Below, one piece after another: positions 35,451 to 49,044 of a DNA stretch of 64,000 nt. Location: NCBI GenBank assembly GCA_037043015.1, contig CM073324.1:20228097-20292096 (forward strand), read 5' to 3'. This DNA comes from Bryum argenteum. Lineage: Eukaryota > Streptophyta > Bryopsida > Bryales > Bryaceae. Below the pieces are notes generated by a model that did no database searches, had not been told where the DNA came from, and saw only the letters and a list, made by a program, of their open reading frames with translations. The translations under genes and the position numbers were made by a program. How positions within the stretch are numbered: the stretch's first letter is position 1; every line of letters begins with the position of its first letter.

Positions 35451-37980
35451 TTGGATGCATGAATCTCTCATTAAAATGCCACGTTCACCTACTTAATTGA
35501 AGCTTCCATCGATGAGCTCGTCCGATCATGATCCGTTGAAAAATACTACGAGACCCAAATCCATTCTGACAAGTGACAATTTCACCTGCTATTGCATAGC
35601 ATAGCTTCGAGTCGATCGAAAAGTCTGTCGATGTTGTGTGTTAACTTTCAGATGAGGCCTGTTCAAGCTTTCATTAATTAAAACATCGATGTAAATAACA
35701 TCAACTCGCCGTATATGATTGAGATCTTTACTAGCTACTGTGTTGAAGTTGATTTCCTGTTCATTACATGCAACCTCAGAATTGTCGCTACCAGAAATAT
35801 CGTTCTAGGTTCTAGGATTTGTACGTTTGCAGGAATCAAATATTAAGTTTCCTTTGAGACAGTTTTGTTGTAAGACGACTTAAAATGTAAATTAGAGAAG
35901 GCTATTAATTTGAGTATTGATTTGATTGTGTTGGAACCCGGGGAGCATCGTATGACAGACCATATTCTCCTTGAAGGAAATTCGGACGTTGGTTACATTT
36001 ACGGAAAAGCAAATTACTCTACTTTAGAATGGTCGAATACGAATTCATAGTCCAAAGTCTCCTTTTTGTCATTAATGAAACTGAACCTCTTCATCGATAG
36101 AATTGCTCATGGAATAAGATACCTTGTGTGAAGACATGGAGAGGCCTTACAAGTGCCGTAAAAAACGCGCAATAAGATAGCAAAGCACACTCTGCTATGG
36201 ATCAAGATGCATCTGCTCAATTGATTAATACAAGAATCGTGCAAAAGAAAAACAAAGCAAAGCGCACGAATGCTAGTAAAGGAAAAGGCTACTAACTGCC
36301 GACAACTGACAAGAGAGGCCATTAATTTCTTTCAAAGAAACCGATGAATTTCAAAAGGAATTAGTGACTACCGACTTCGAAGAAAGTGCGGAAAAGCATT
36401 GAAACTGTAAGCACACTGTTATGGTAGTAACTGAAAGCTCGATCCTGGAATCCTGCTTCAAGTCCCACCATCGATCATCCGCCTGAATTTTGGCAAAAAG
36501 ACGGTGGCAAGTCGGCAGCGATCAGACACTACCTTCACTTTTTTATAAGTTAGTGATTATACTGAACAGTTATGAGTGGGCCATCAAAAACCCGTGTTTT
36601 CCACGTTTAGTCAAACCAGTTGATCCTGAATTGATTAGCAGATGGACCACACTTTCATGTGGGCCTTATGAGTAATTCTTTTATAGTGTTTACAGTAAAA
36701 GCACCACCAATATTGCAAAATCATGGGTAAAAGAGATGGGTAAAAGAGTAAGGAGACATTGTTTCAACAATTTATTTCACTGGCGATTCATCATATCGCT
36801 GCACAACAAGTTGTTAATCACTGTTCCGTGGAGAATAGTGTAACGGGTAACTTTTGATAAAGGGCATAACTTCTCAACTCTTTCAACTTTAGTGTTCACT
36901 TTGAGCCACCATTGCAATCAATGTCCCTTGTCTTTTTTTCAAGCCACCAATTGTACCACTTCCCGTAACTTCTCTTATTTGTAAGAAAGCTCTCACATAG
37001 TCACATTTTGTGTTATAGTTTGACAATTAGTGTTGTAACACCATCCGGGTGTAGTGTGACATTTAGTGTTACGGTTCGCAATTAACAACTAATTAACAAA
37101 CCATGATTTAAACAGTTGATACACTAGGGAGATTAGGGTATGGTTGAGAAAGACTACTAATACTTAGACCCACTGTTTTGTTTCAACCATCGTTTTGCAT
37201 GCACGATCGATGCAGGTCTACTAACTCGCATGCACGATTTCTCGGTGGGGAAATCTTGTTAAGCATGATGCAGACAAGTTTGAATTCGTTAGACAGTTAA
37301 TAGTTTGAAATGTCGACTAAGTTGCGAGAGTGCGGCTCCAGGGTAGTAGCAGGGGATCAGCCAGACATTCCAACCGCCACGATCCACAAATGGTATTGGC
37401 GGTCACCGCCGGCCTCAGCCGCAATTATAAACCTCGATCGTAACTTACAGACAACTCATTCACCATGGCTTTCTTAAGTTAGCCACATTCTTAGTCTGTA
37501 AGAGTGTCTGAGATTATCAGAATGATGCAGTTCCTGAGATGAAGAAGAAGAAGCGAGGTCACTTCCTTGAGATCGATTCTTCCGCGTTTTCGGTGGTCCT
37601 CGAGATTAGCAGTCAACTCAGTAAAGATTGTGAGATTTGTCATTTAGCTTTGAGATTGTAATCGAAAGTTTGTGGATTCATGCTTTGATCGAAGGGTGGA
37701 AGGGTGAAAATTGTTTAGAGAGTTCGTTGCCCGACAAGTTTACTGAACGTCGGGTGCACACCAAGCAACTTTCAAGAGTTTGTTTTATTTAAGATTAAAA
37801 TGAACTTTGCTGAAGTACGATTGTCATGATTTCTAAAGTGCAAGGAATATTTTTGTATTTATGCAAAGAATCTTTCATATATGTATATATTCTCTTTCGT
37901 CTGTTGTTGACTTTTGTAGATGCATAGTAACTTAGTTTCTTCATTGTCTCCTAGAACAAATAATAATGTATAGTTGTCAT

Positions 37981-38116
37981 CACTAGAAGAAAAGTGATTA
38001 TTTAGAGATGCCAATCATTATACCACACAAGTACACCCTTGGTGGCAATTTACACTCCACAGTTGCCAATGTGGAGTGCACTTGTGTGGTATACTCAAAT
38101 TACTTTTCTACTAATG
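37981..38116. mobile_element. CACTA-type MITE, 136 bp, complete
   Basis: Ends CACTAGAAGAAAAGT and ACTTTTCTACTAATG, with subterminal stem ACCACACAAGTACACCC / GTGCACTTGTGTGGT. Flanked by the 3-bp duplication CAT at 37978-37980 and 38117-38119, as expected for CACTA elements. Confidence 0.72.
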
Positions 38117-39326
38117 CATTATGTTGTATTTCATTCTAACTTAGCATCGGCAACATCGGCAAAATCGGCAAAATGCCAAAAAGCCCGCTGTTGAGAAGCT
38201 TGTATCAATGGAAATACCTCCTCAAAAGCATGTTGGGATGAGGTCGGGTGCCCTACGGTCTTGAAATCACACCCCCTCCATCCCATAATTTGATCGATAG
38301 GTAGATATGAGAGAACCTACTGAACAATAATAATGGGACAGAGTGAGTACCTAATAATATCCCTCCTTTGCTACCTAGGTAGATAATGCTAAATTCATCC
38401 ATCTCCTTAAATTGCCCACTTTAGAATCTTCCCTATTTCCTAGATTTCAAGTAGAAGAATGTACCTCAGTGCACATGGAGCATGTGAACGGTTTCAGGTA
38501 ATGTGGTACATGTCACTTCCAAAGTTTGTGGAGCTAGAGTTGCCCTATTCATGGAGCTCGATCTGGCCTCTCGAGATGATTAGTACTATTAGCTTATTAG
38601 TAGTTAGAGTTTATATAAGTATAGTGTCCATTTCTCGAAAGGGGAGAGTAGTAGTGTCCAAGTATCCCTTTGTCTTGTGAGCAATTGGCACTATGAACGG
38701 ACACTTTATTCACGCCATCCCCTAAGCATGGATTGGAGTTTTTATTTAGTCATTTCTAAAAAAATAATTATTCTTAGAAGTGCTCAAAGATTATTACAAA
38801 AAATGTGAAAGCCTTCGTTTCTTCATAATGATGTTTGAAATAAATCTTTATTCGCATATTCCAAATTTCCAACTATGGTGTAGTCCTTACATGCACGAAA
38901 TTAGCACATATTATCAAATACTGTAACATTATAGGACAAAGTGTGTTTTTAGGGATACTTCTACTCATGGTCACGCTCCATTCAACAGCATAATTTAGTA
39001 CACATGGGCCACTTGCAAGTTGTGACAGGCCCCTTCAGATATGGCCTCACATGCATGTGTAAGTATGTACAGCAACAAACCCTAAGATTTGTTATATTTT
39101 TTTAATGTGCCTATGCTTACATATAGTTTTTTATGCTGGGTGAAACAAATTTACCCATAACTGTTACTTGATGCTTGGAAGGTGAAGCTGAAATACGTAG
39201 GGATGGAGTGTGGTCAACAATCATAAAGTTTGTCCATATCAGCATTCAATGATGGGTTACATTCGTCCTTAGAGGGAATCATGGAATCATTGTTCAAGGA
39301 TCCTTTTCAGGATTTTTATTGTTTAA

Positions 39327-40145
39327 GAGCATTCCCACCCATCCTGAATAATGGATGACCTGAACTTGTATTGTGAGTGGCGGCCCTCAAAAGTGCCCCA
39401 CCCATCCTGCAAAATGGATGAACTCAACTTGTTTTGGGGTTAGAAGTTGAGGTCAACCTGCAAATTGAGGTCATTTTGAGGGCATGCCCACCCATGGGGT
39501 CGCCCTGACCTGAAACCCATAACTGAAAGCATGAATTTAGTCACCCTGAATCTTGAGGGCGGGGGAGGAGCCCCACCCATGACCTCATGATTGAGGTTAG
39601 GGTGGCTGAAAAAGCATGGTTTGAATCGCTTCTGAAAAACAACTACTAGCTCTACGAACATCGGCCGGTGAAAACCATGCTCCGTCGTTTCCTCCGAAGG
39701 AATTTCAGATTTGTCGTATCCGGTTTTCAGGTTCGCCTACTTCCCTGCAAAAGGGCTTGCATTTGCAGGTTGAACTGAAAAAAGGATGAATAGTAGTTCA
39801 GTTCGGGGGATTTGCGGGTTGGTGGGGCATTTCCACCCTGAACTGAACTACTATTCATCTTTTTTTCAGTTCAGGGCATGATCCGTGGGAATGCTCTGAG
39901 GAGCGGAGCTCCAACCCCAAAACAAAAAAGGAGCCCACTAAAGGACAAAGAACAAACAAAGGACAAACTCCATCTTCTTCTCCAATTTCCAAGGTGCCAA
40001 TGAGATTCATCTTGCTTTTGTTTTTTCCTTGTTTTATCACCATGTTTGCAAGTCATGGGTGGGGCACCCGGCCTGCAAACCAACTCAAATCAACTTATTG
40101 TGAGAATGATGCACCCTCCCTTTTTAGGGATGGGTGGTGATGCCC
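39327..40145. mobile_element. PIF/Harbinger-like MITE, about 819 bp
   Basis: Ends GAGCATTCCCACCCATCC and GGGATGGGTGGTGATGCCC, flanked by TAA at 39324-39326 and 40146-40148. An internal inverted repeat (about 39775-39810 against 39838-39870) and a second GTGGGAATGCTC near 39886 suggest a composite of two related elements. No transposase. The superfamily is inferred from the 3-bp TAA duplication. Confidence 0.6.
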
Positions 40146-40148
40146 TAA

Positions 40149-40511
40149 CCCTTAAATGCCTGAGGTGACCCTAGGGGTCATATTCCAACAGAATCTTCTC
40201 TATAGCTCTCAATGTACTCAACTTTTCACTTTTCACTTTGATGTCAAATTGGTCACCTTCTTCTTATGCATTCAAAAAGTGAAATTTTAGAATTCAAATC
40301 ACAATTTGTATGAGTGATTTTGTGCTTTGAAAGGATTGTGGTAAGTAGGTCGGGATTGTACATAACCTTGTAGGAGGTTGCAAGCTCATCATTGATTGGA
40401 TCATTCATGATGCCCAAGTTCAAAAAGTGCACTATTCATGATGCCCAAGTCCAAAAGATGTTGTGATCCAATTTTGGGCTACCTAAATCCGTATAGCTAA
40501 ACATTTAAGGG
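40149..40511. mobile_element. piggyBac-like MITE, 363 bp, second member
   Basis: Same length and ends as 13434-13796 (CCCTTAAATGCC ... ACATTTAAGGG). The right TTAA is at 40512-40515. The left TTAA at 39323-39326 is separated from the element by the Harbinger-like MITE that inserted into it. Confidence 0.72.
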
Positions 40512-40515
40512 TTAA

Positions 40516-43500
40516 GATAGATAATGGTTTCAGGGTTGGTATGTACAGAGATTGTTGGATCCTAAAGTCGAATGGTCTAAAACGAAGCCCTTTGGGGATA
40601 CCATGTCGAGTATCTGTAAAGCACTAGTGGTTATGTAGGAACTAGCATAGTGTTCACTCTGAGAGGGGTTAGTTGTCTTGCCATCGGTGTGACGACCTCC
40701 AAGCATACATCCAAGGATAGGTCAAACGAACACTCTATTCACACGTTGGCCTCTTAATAGGTTGGAGTTTTTCTTCTTTGCATCGTCATTCAAAATTTGA
40801 TCTTGAGAATATCGACCGTGCGATCTTGGTTAACCCAAAATGACATCGAGACTTGTAGAAGTTATATACTAAACTGAAACTCATTTCAACATTATTGAAC
40901 TTTCAACGATTATACTTTAAATGTTAATAAAGATACCCCATATAAGTTGCAAGCCATACATACTACCCAAACAAATTAAGTTGCATCCATTTCCAATGCA
41001 ATATAATGTTGTTGTGGAGGCATGTGTGAGGTGTGTGGTGTTGAGGGGTAATGATTTTAGGGTTTCCAATTTTGCCTTCGACTCTGTTCCATAACCCATG
41101 TCCCATGCTCAAACTACAGTGAGCCAACCTCTGACTCCAAATTTTTAATTCTTTTATAGGGGATGAGTAAAGTAACTCTTCAGGATCCAAGGAGCCAATT
41201 CTTCTACTTTATAAATATCCTCAAAAAACTAACACACTTTTTTCAGTAAAAATAGATTATAAGAAACATTCCTTTTCTTTTCAAATTAATAGCCCAACTT
41301 GGGTAAACAAGACCTAGACTACACTTGTTTAGCGTTCTTTGGTATCAAGTTTATCTTTGTTACAAATGGGCTAATAGTTCATAAATGAATGCTTACATAG
41401 TAAGAGACAAAATCTTACCGAAGATTTTTTTAAAACTCTCTTATATCTCAATCAACAATTTGTTTGAACTTGTTTTAGTTTCAATGTTTCCTGGATAACA
41501 AGTGTCATTATCATCTCTCAAGTTTTTTTGAAAGAAAATTGTTTTTTGGACCCTTTAACTCCAAGCAGAACCTATGGGCATACCCAATCACGGTCAATTT
41601 GGCATTGTTGGGTTGAAGAAAAAGCATTGTAGGGTTAAAGGTTTACATGAAACATGAAAGCCTCTCTGAAAATCAAGCCTTGCCCAATTGCCAAACTACT
41701 CTTGTTACTTGTGATCACAAACTATTCCTTTTGTTTGTTTGTCCCATCTTCTCTTTTGAATCCACTTTTTTTTTTTAAGATTTGAATATCCTCTTAGACA
41801 CCTACTTTAGAAGTAGTCTATATAAGACACCTTAGACGAGACTTTTTCTTTTCTTTTTTTGCTTCTTTTATCACACTAATTTGGCAAACACTGATTGAAT
41901 AATACAAAGAAGCCCTCGACATGCAAAATTTACCAGGCCTTGGTTACCAAGAGAGGTACAGAATTGATAACAGGGGTTTGAGAGGGACTGACTGTAAGAT
42001 TGACAGAAAAGTGGGGGTAACTTAAACCACACATCTTGAGTTTGTGCAGACCATGACAAGACCGTGGCTGCCATTAATAATAACGAGAATTGTTGACCAA
42101 TTTGAAAGTCCCAAACTTTGAATTTCTAAATTTTTTAGAATATTTCTTGAAATAACTTATTAGTTACATCATGTCAATTTCTGCCAATTGTTTCTAATCA
42201 ATGAGTGAAAAAGCAGCTGAATTAAGTAAACAAATAACAAAGGTTGTGCTAAGTTTGATAATGTAGCAACTTACACAAGAGAATTTGGGAATTCTGCTCA
42301 ACACTTACTCATGTACTTATCGTCAATTGATTAGTAAACACTTGGGGAATAAAAATAGAACTGAAAATAATGGTATGACTTTTGCAACATTCTTATTGAC
42401 CCACCATTTTGTAAAACTCCAAAATCAAGGAGTGTGGTTTTCTACCACCTTGTTGAAATTGAAATTAGGCATAGTAAAAAAAAAATAAGAGTCTTTTTGT
42501 ACTTCCAATTGCAAAATTTCAAGCTTCCAAAAACATGAATTCAAAATTTATTTGGAAATAGAATGGTTTTTCAGCCTACTTGGGCCTGAATAATTGAAAT
42601 ATGAGTTATTTTTTCAAAAATAAAATATTGACTTTGCAAATTTTTATACGTACACCTTGTAGTATAGGGAACACTCTTAGGAAAAACTATGAATTTTCAT
42701 TCTCCTCGTTTAGGCTACGTAAAATAGCAAAAACCATTTTGGTGTTCTTGTATCTAATAGGGGTTAACTTTGATTCCATATAGTTATTAATAATTTTTGG
42801 TGCTCAAATTTTACAACTTGGATTTACAAATTTTTCCATGTAGAGTATTCAAACAAGAAGGCATGCATGTATATCATATCATGTATGCAATGACATGACA
42901 AGAAGCTTTGTGTAGACTTGTGAGGGCTTGCTTTCTCTAAGAATAACTTCTTCACTGTACCACCATAGCAGGGTTGTTCATGAATAATTCTTACTATTTA
43001 AAAAAAAAAACATAGAAAATTAGAAATTACAAGCCAAGAGGAACAAAAAATTGGGAAATTATGATCTACTGCAACAATCAACTGAATGAGTTACTCTTGA
43101 ATGAGCAACAATCACAGCCTCCCCTTCATCCCTCTCCTTTGCATAAAACAAAAGAACAAATCTCAAAAAATTTCAAACCAACTTTTAAAAAAATAAAAAA
43201 ATAAATTTAAAAAAAGAAAAAAAAAATAAAAAAATAAAAAAAATAAAAACATTTGTTGAGGACGGAACCTGCTATGGTGGTTCAGTACCCTATTTTGCAA
43301 AGAAGTAATGGTGTGTCTGAAGCCAAACTCTTCTGGCCCTCAAAATTTAAGATTCCTAAACATATGGTAAACCATGACAATAAGTTGATCATGTCCATGA
43401 CCAATTCAATACCAGTAATCACATCAGCATGGTATTGTCGAAGTGAGGAACGGAACAAACCGGGCGACTATCCACTTGACAGGTTACCATATGTGTCGCC

Positions 43501-43640
43501 TTTGCAATTGCCAATGACCTGGCTAGCCACATCATTTTCTATTGTTCAAGCAAAATTCGAAACAATCTAGATAGGACCATCTAATCAGTACCCATGTGTG
43601 TACCAAATTTTTAAAATGAGAAGAAAAAAACATTCGATGA
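40516..43640. other. AT-rich non-coding stretch, copy B
   Basis: Collinear with about 13200-18470 of copy A minus the insertions there. It supplies the empty sites for the 13434 element (near 40943), the solo LTR (near 42400) and the 18474 element (near 43537). Contains a SINE-like copy and an A-rich tract at about 43185-43250. No gene recognised. Confidence 0.6.
40590..40780 (+). mobile_element. SINE-like dispersed segment, copy 3
   Basis: Same family, here outside the R repeats, which supports independent dispersal. Confidence 0.4.
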
Positions 43641-44227
43641 TAAAAAGGTTGACGTAAGAGACGGTACCGGATTGTCGCATGAGTCCTTTGCTTCACACAT
43701 GCAAGCACTTTTAGCTTATGTCGGGATGCCCGCCTCCTCCTCCAAATCTCCTCCACCAACATTCCCTCATATATATGGTAATGCTCTAGATTGTATGGGC
43801 ATATCACTCAAAGGTAGGTTGAACACGTATTTTAAATATGGCATACCCACTAGGGCTAGGTGTTCGTTTTTTATTTTAAAATGTTTCGATCCACCTCATC
43901 GCATTCTTCTTACGTCAACCTTTTTATCATTCCGATGAACTAGCATAGTGTTCACCTTGAGAAGGGTTAGTAGTCTTGACATTGGTGTGATGACCTCCGG
44001 GCATACATCCAAATATAGGTCAATAACGGTTGTAATTTTGCTTTAGATATTTCAGAAGGATTGAATATCATTCTTCTCAATTATCGGTATGCATACAAAG
44101 AGTTCCCATCTAAATACTCATAAATGAAAGATGCTTAACCTTTGCGAAGAGCCAACCTGTTTTACATGTATATCTAAGTGACTATAAGCCATCCTTTAGA
44201 ATTTAATTTCTGAAAAAAAAAGATTTT

Positions 44228-44232
44228 ATATA

Positions 44233-44304
<72 letters not shown>
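44228..44304. repeat. (TA)n microsatellite
   Basis: About 35 TA units followed by an A-run and GAACTCCGAGC, which resembles the inverted 3' end of the SINE-like family. The array could therefore be its tail. Confidence 0.9.
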
Positions 44305-44309
<5 letters not shown>

Positions 44310-45877
44310 AGAACTCCGAGCTTCTACTAAGAAGACCGGCGTGGATACGGTGTCTGTTCGTAATGATATTACCTTAATGGCCACAGGAGAGAGTGGTAAC
44401 ATTTAATTAAAAATGAATACTTAAAACAGCTCTATCTAGGTGGTCTACAAAATCACATTTTTGAACGTTACGATTTGGGAACTTGGTACTCTACGTCCGA
44501 TCAAATTGAAGCTAGTCAACGAACATCAGTGGTGAGGTACCTATAAGGCTTTTGTTTCCTTGAGGTTTAATCCCTTGCGGTGAAATTTTCTACCACTTGG
44601 TACAAAAATTATTCACCATGAGCTCTTCTACTCGCACTGCTATTTGAAACTTTTTTTCCCCTTAGAAAGGGACCGGAGTTTCTATCTATCTTTCTATCTA
44701 TCTATCTGAAACAAACAAAAGAACAACCGTTAAGTTTGTTTCTTCATGTTTGTCCCTCAAGGGAGGGAGTTTCTAAGAAAATACAATGTACATTTTGTTT
44801 TATCAAAGTTCAAAGTCCAACAAAGAAGAAAGTACATAATGAAGATAGACAGATAGATGTAAATTCCGACCCTATTTGAGGCTAACATGAATGTTTGTCT
44901 AGACAATGAGCCAATATGGGTAAAGAATGAACTTATATGCATGAACTAATAGGGTCACCCAAGGAGAAGAAGAACTTCAAACCTATTCCAAGGCTGACAT
45001 AAAGAGATTATTCTTGAATGTCTATGCTCATGAGGGATCAAGGTGTTTCATGAGGCACAAAAAAGTAGTTTCAGTTTATTATTTTGCAGTGAGTCTCTTC
45101 AAGTGCTTGTTCCAAAGTGAGTCTACAATTTTTTCCCTCATCGGACCTATACAATTTGAAGAAGAGCTTGATTTCTCAAAGGAAGGCATGCTAAATTTAA
45201 ATACAAAGGCCGGTTTTTGACATTAAAAAGGCATGTGAGGAATGATTGGATTGGGAATCGGAACGATGCGATTGTGCCTTGATACTTGTTTTACATGCTC
45301 AAAAAAACAAAATCCGAAAATAAGTTAAATGTCAATTTTTGGTGAATTTTCAAAGTTTTTGCATTTTAATTCATGGAAAATTTTGACAAGAAATGAGCAT
45401 ATACTGTAGTTCGGGCATATTTGAATAGTTTCAAAATAATGTTCCAAAACATTTTGATTATAAATATCTCCTAAAGTATGAGATATTTTGAAGCATGAAA
45501 TGATTTTTTGGAAAGGTATAAGAAAAACCCTACAATTCTCAAATAGTTCCAACTTCAAATTGTTTACATTTAGTAAGTACAAGGCTAATCAGAGTCCACA
45601 CAACCCCTTTTGGTCTGTCACTTTCTTGTAGGGGTTAATTGCTTGATACACACACTAGGTATGTTTGAAAAATCTTTGAAATATCATAATCATTTGATGT
45701 CCAAACATGACATAAAACAAACCCCCCTTAACAATTTGGCTTGCTTTTGTACGTATTAAAAGTAAAAGAGTGATATTTTTGTGAGATGTTCATCACCGGT
45801 GCAACATGCGCACATTCCATGGGACCATGCTCAAACGGGGGGTTCTCATTGCTTTATTGGTGAGATCTCAAATCAAC

Positions 45878-46070
45878 AGAGGCCGTGCGGGACTGATGAG
45901 GCCGACGCGGCCAACTAGGCGGAGGCCAACAAGGTAGAGGCCAACGAGGCAAAGGCCGACGAGGCCGTATCAGAAGCGACGAGGCCGTAACAAAACCGCG
46001 GTCGTGCTGGGCCTTGCGAGGATGTACGAAGTCGTATCCGATGTGATTTGTGACTTCTTGCTCACCGGCC
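45878..46070. repeat. GC-rich minisatellite of R copy B1, irregular unit about 15 bp
   Basis: GAGGCCAACGAGGC-type units at the same place within the R repeat. Confidence 0.75.
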
Positions 46071-47479
46071 AATCTAAGCATTGAGTGAATGCTCATATTT
46101 ACATGCTCATGAATTAGTGAGAATCTGTCCTCATTCACACATTTATCTCATTGAGTGAATGAATATGAGATTCTGATATTTTTATTTGAAACTTGAATGA
46201 TGGTGGAGGAGGGGAATTAAAGAGGGGATGGCATGTTATCCCTTTTCCTTCTCTACAAGATTGATGTCATGTTTATAAACTGAAATTGAAATATGATTGA
46301 ACTTATATGACTCAAATCATCTGACTAATTATTAGTTGGCTATGTAATTTAATATTAGACTGATGTTGAGTCCCAAAGTCATTTCAGAAACCATTATAGC
46401 TATTCTCTGTTTCAAATAGTATGCAAAATTATTTAGTCTAGTGAGTAATCAAAATTTGGGAATACACCTTAGTAAAAACTCTATTATTTACAAGTATAAC
46501 AAGTATGTAGGTTAAAAGAGGCTACACCTTGATATCATATTTCTTAAATAATAGTAGAGCTTGTCAACAACGATGAATCAAGCCCTTTGCTCATGGCTCT
46601 GATAGTCCGAGTATATTATCTTCTTAGCAAATTTGGTACCTTGATTTTATGGTTCTTGTTCATTCCTTCTATCTAACAGTGACTTATAAATCATATTAAA
46701 CTAGTGCTATAAAGGTTTTCAAGAGTGAAGGTTTGACTAAGGCTAGTTTACTCTTGATTCTCAGTACTTAACTCACTAAGGTGTATTTTGTAAAACATTT
46801 GTATGCATAAAGTGAATCTACAACTACATGATAGAATCTTCAAGGAATTAACCGTAAGTGAAGTCAACTATTACAAAATAGAGGGTGTAACCTTTTGGTT
46901 TGGAACTCCCACATTCTCTTGCTCTAAAGAAGTCTTGGAAACTCCTAAATCACTGTAGAGAGGGCTCACTTACCAAGTTAGGTCTTATTCCAACTTCTTC
47001 CTATGTACAATAGATTACGCCAAAAGGCTCAATTACCAAGTATGGTCTCTCCCACCTTTCACCCCTATGCGATATATTTAGCCAAAGTTGATGTGATGCC
47101 TCCTCCACAACCATAACTATGCCCAGATTTTGCACACTCCACCTCCTCCATCCAAGAAGACCTTCTTAGTGGTAAACTTGTCCTAATTAGTAAGCTCCCA
47201 AGGCACAACACAACAAAGAATAGAAGTGGAAATTCTTCAAAGACTCTAGAAAGCCAAGTTGTAAAAGGCTTAATTACCAAGTATGGTCCTATCCTACCTG
47301 TTGCTCCTATGCGATACTTTCCGAATATGGAAGGCTTGCATCACGGTAAAGAGAACCTTGCCACTTAGCAAGTTCTATGTCAACTTGGAGTAAGGAGTAT
47401 TGATGTAGGAGGTCGCGAATGCATGGGGAGGTTATCAAAACATTGGTATGCAATTGTCCATATTCAAGCCCTTTGGGGG

Positions 47480-47665
47480 AAGACCATGTCACGAATCTCT
47501 AAGGCACTAGTGGCTAGGTAGAAACTAGCATAGTGTTCATCCTGAAAGGGGTCAGTAGTCCCGCCATTGGTGCAGTGACTTCTGGGCATACATCCAAGGA
47601 TAGGTCAAATAAACACTCTATTGACGCCGACCTCTAAATAGGTTGAAGTTTCTTGTCTTTTTTGT
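47480..47665 (+). mobile_element. SINE-like dispersed segment, copy 4
   Basis: Same family, inside R copy B2; ends TAGGTTGAAGTTTC. Confidence 0.4.
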
Positions 47666-48105
47666 CCATGTTCAATTTTTTACTGGAAAAAGTTGAGCAT
47701 ATAAATTAGCCTCTTCATAAAAAATTGTAATCTTGTTTTGTAAAGCCATCCTTTGGAGTTTAATTTCCAAAAACTAATTGAATTGAATAATTTAATCGAC
47801 TCTATTCAGGTGGCCTACCAAATTACATTTTTGAACTTTACAATTTGGAACTTGGTACTAGCTTAAGGTCCAAAGACCTTACGCTAGTCAATGAATGTCA
47901 ATGGTGAGGTACCCCTAAGGCTTTTGTTTCCTTGAGGTTTGATCCCTTGCCGTGAAATTTTCTACCACTTGAAACAAAAATCATACACCGTGAGCACTTC
48001 TTCTGCTCGCGGTGCAATTTGAAATAAACAAAAGAACAACCGTTAAGGTTGTTTCATACTGTTTGTCCCTCAAGTGAAGGAGTTTCTAAGAAAATATACA
48101 ATGTA

Positions 48106-49044
48106 CAGTACCCTCCAGATGATTTACGAATTCAATACTCAGAGACAGTTTTTCATCAACTTTGAACATTGCTTGTGCACTCAAAAATGATCGGATTTCA
48201 AAACCGTAAAGTGGGTTGCAACCGCAATGAAGACTACTACCTTTCCAATACTATTGTACACATTCATCAATGAAAGGAATATAAACGATTAGAAATACTT
48301 CATACACTATCGACAAATAAGTGTTACCATTCTTTGCTTCAATTTGAATGTTCATTCAAGCTTGCAAATTTGAAATGAGCTTGCAAGTTTGTTCTTTAGA
48401 TAGTGTAGCTCATTTGTAATGCATGATTTGTATCTCTTCCTCTCGTGTTGTGGTGTGGAGCAATTTTTGTAAAGGTAGTACATAGTATTTATAGTAGATT
48501 GATAAGTCATTCCTTAAAATTGGCAAGAATAACAAACATATCTGAGCTTAGTAATCAATTCATGAGAGATATCACTCAATGTCTCATGCGCCACCCTTTA
48601 CTTTCTAGTGCAAAATTGTTGAGGAGTGGGAAGGGCTTTTACAAGCTTTGACAGAAATTCTATATATATCAAGAATTTTAAGACTCCGCTCCAGATTGTA
48701 GTATGAAGTAGAAGTGATACAAATCATGCATTAGAACAATCCACAATATCTAAAGAACAAAATTGCAAGCTCATTTCAAATTTGCAAGCTAGAATGAACA
48801 TTCAAATTGAAGCAAAGAATGGTAACACTTGTTTGTCGATAGTGCATGAAGTATTTCTAATCATTTATATTCTTTTCATTGTCAAATGCGTGCAATCATG
48901 TCAAAGATGTAGTAGTCTTCATTGTGGTTGCAACGCACTTCACAATTTTGAAATCGGATCATTTTTGAGTGCACAAGCAATGTTCAAAGTTGATAGGAAA
49001 ATTGTCCTTGAATGCTGAATTCGTAAATCATCTGGAGGGGACTG
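48106..49044. mobile_element. Tc1/mariner-type non-autonomous element 1 (939 bp, long inverted arms)
   Basis: Ends CAGTACCCTCCAGATGATTT and its complement (CAGTCCCC variant), flanked by TA. Arms of several hundred bp are inverted: the block with CTTGCAAATTTGAAATGAGC near 48364 recurs in reverse near 48760-48800. No coding capacity. Shares ATGATCGGATTT-type subterminal sequence with element 2. Confidence 0.82.

Larger units (their letters stand above)
32260..39322. other. Low-copy duplicated DNA, copy B; no gene recognised
   Basis: Collinear with 6735-13200 up to about 38120; 38130-38650 and 38760-39322 have no clear match in copy A. It includes the conserved islands, the 19-bp array and a complete CACTA MITE. 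A SINE-like 3' end lies at 38693-38745. Confidence 0.55.
43640..47310 (+). repeat. R-family tandem repeat, copy B1
   Basis: Counterpart of A1. It carries a long (TA)n tract and one poorly conserved 830-bp piece. The reading frame near 43672-43938 and the one in A1 near 19570 share phrases (RLNTYFKYG, TRARCSF) but are broken; no family was recognised. Confidence 0.7.

Noticed and set aside
43672..43938. 88-residue frame with a proline-rich start
   Set aside because: The counterpart in R copy A1 is broken by stops and frameshifts, and no domain is recognisable.
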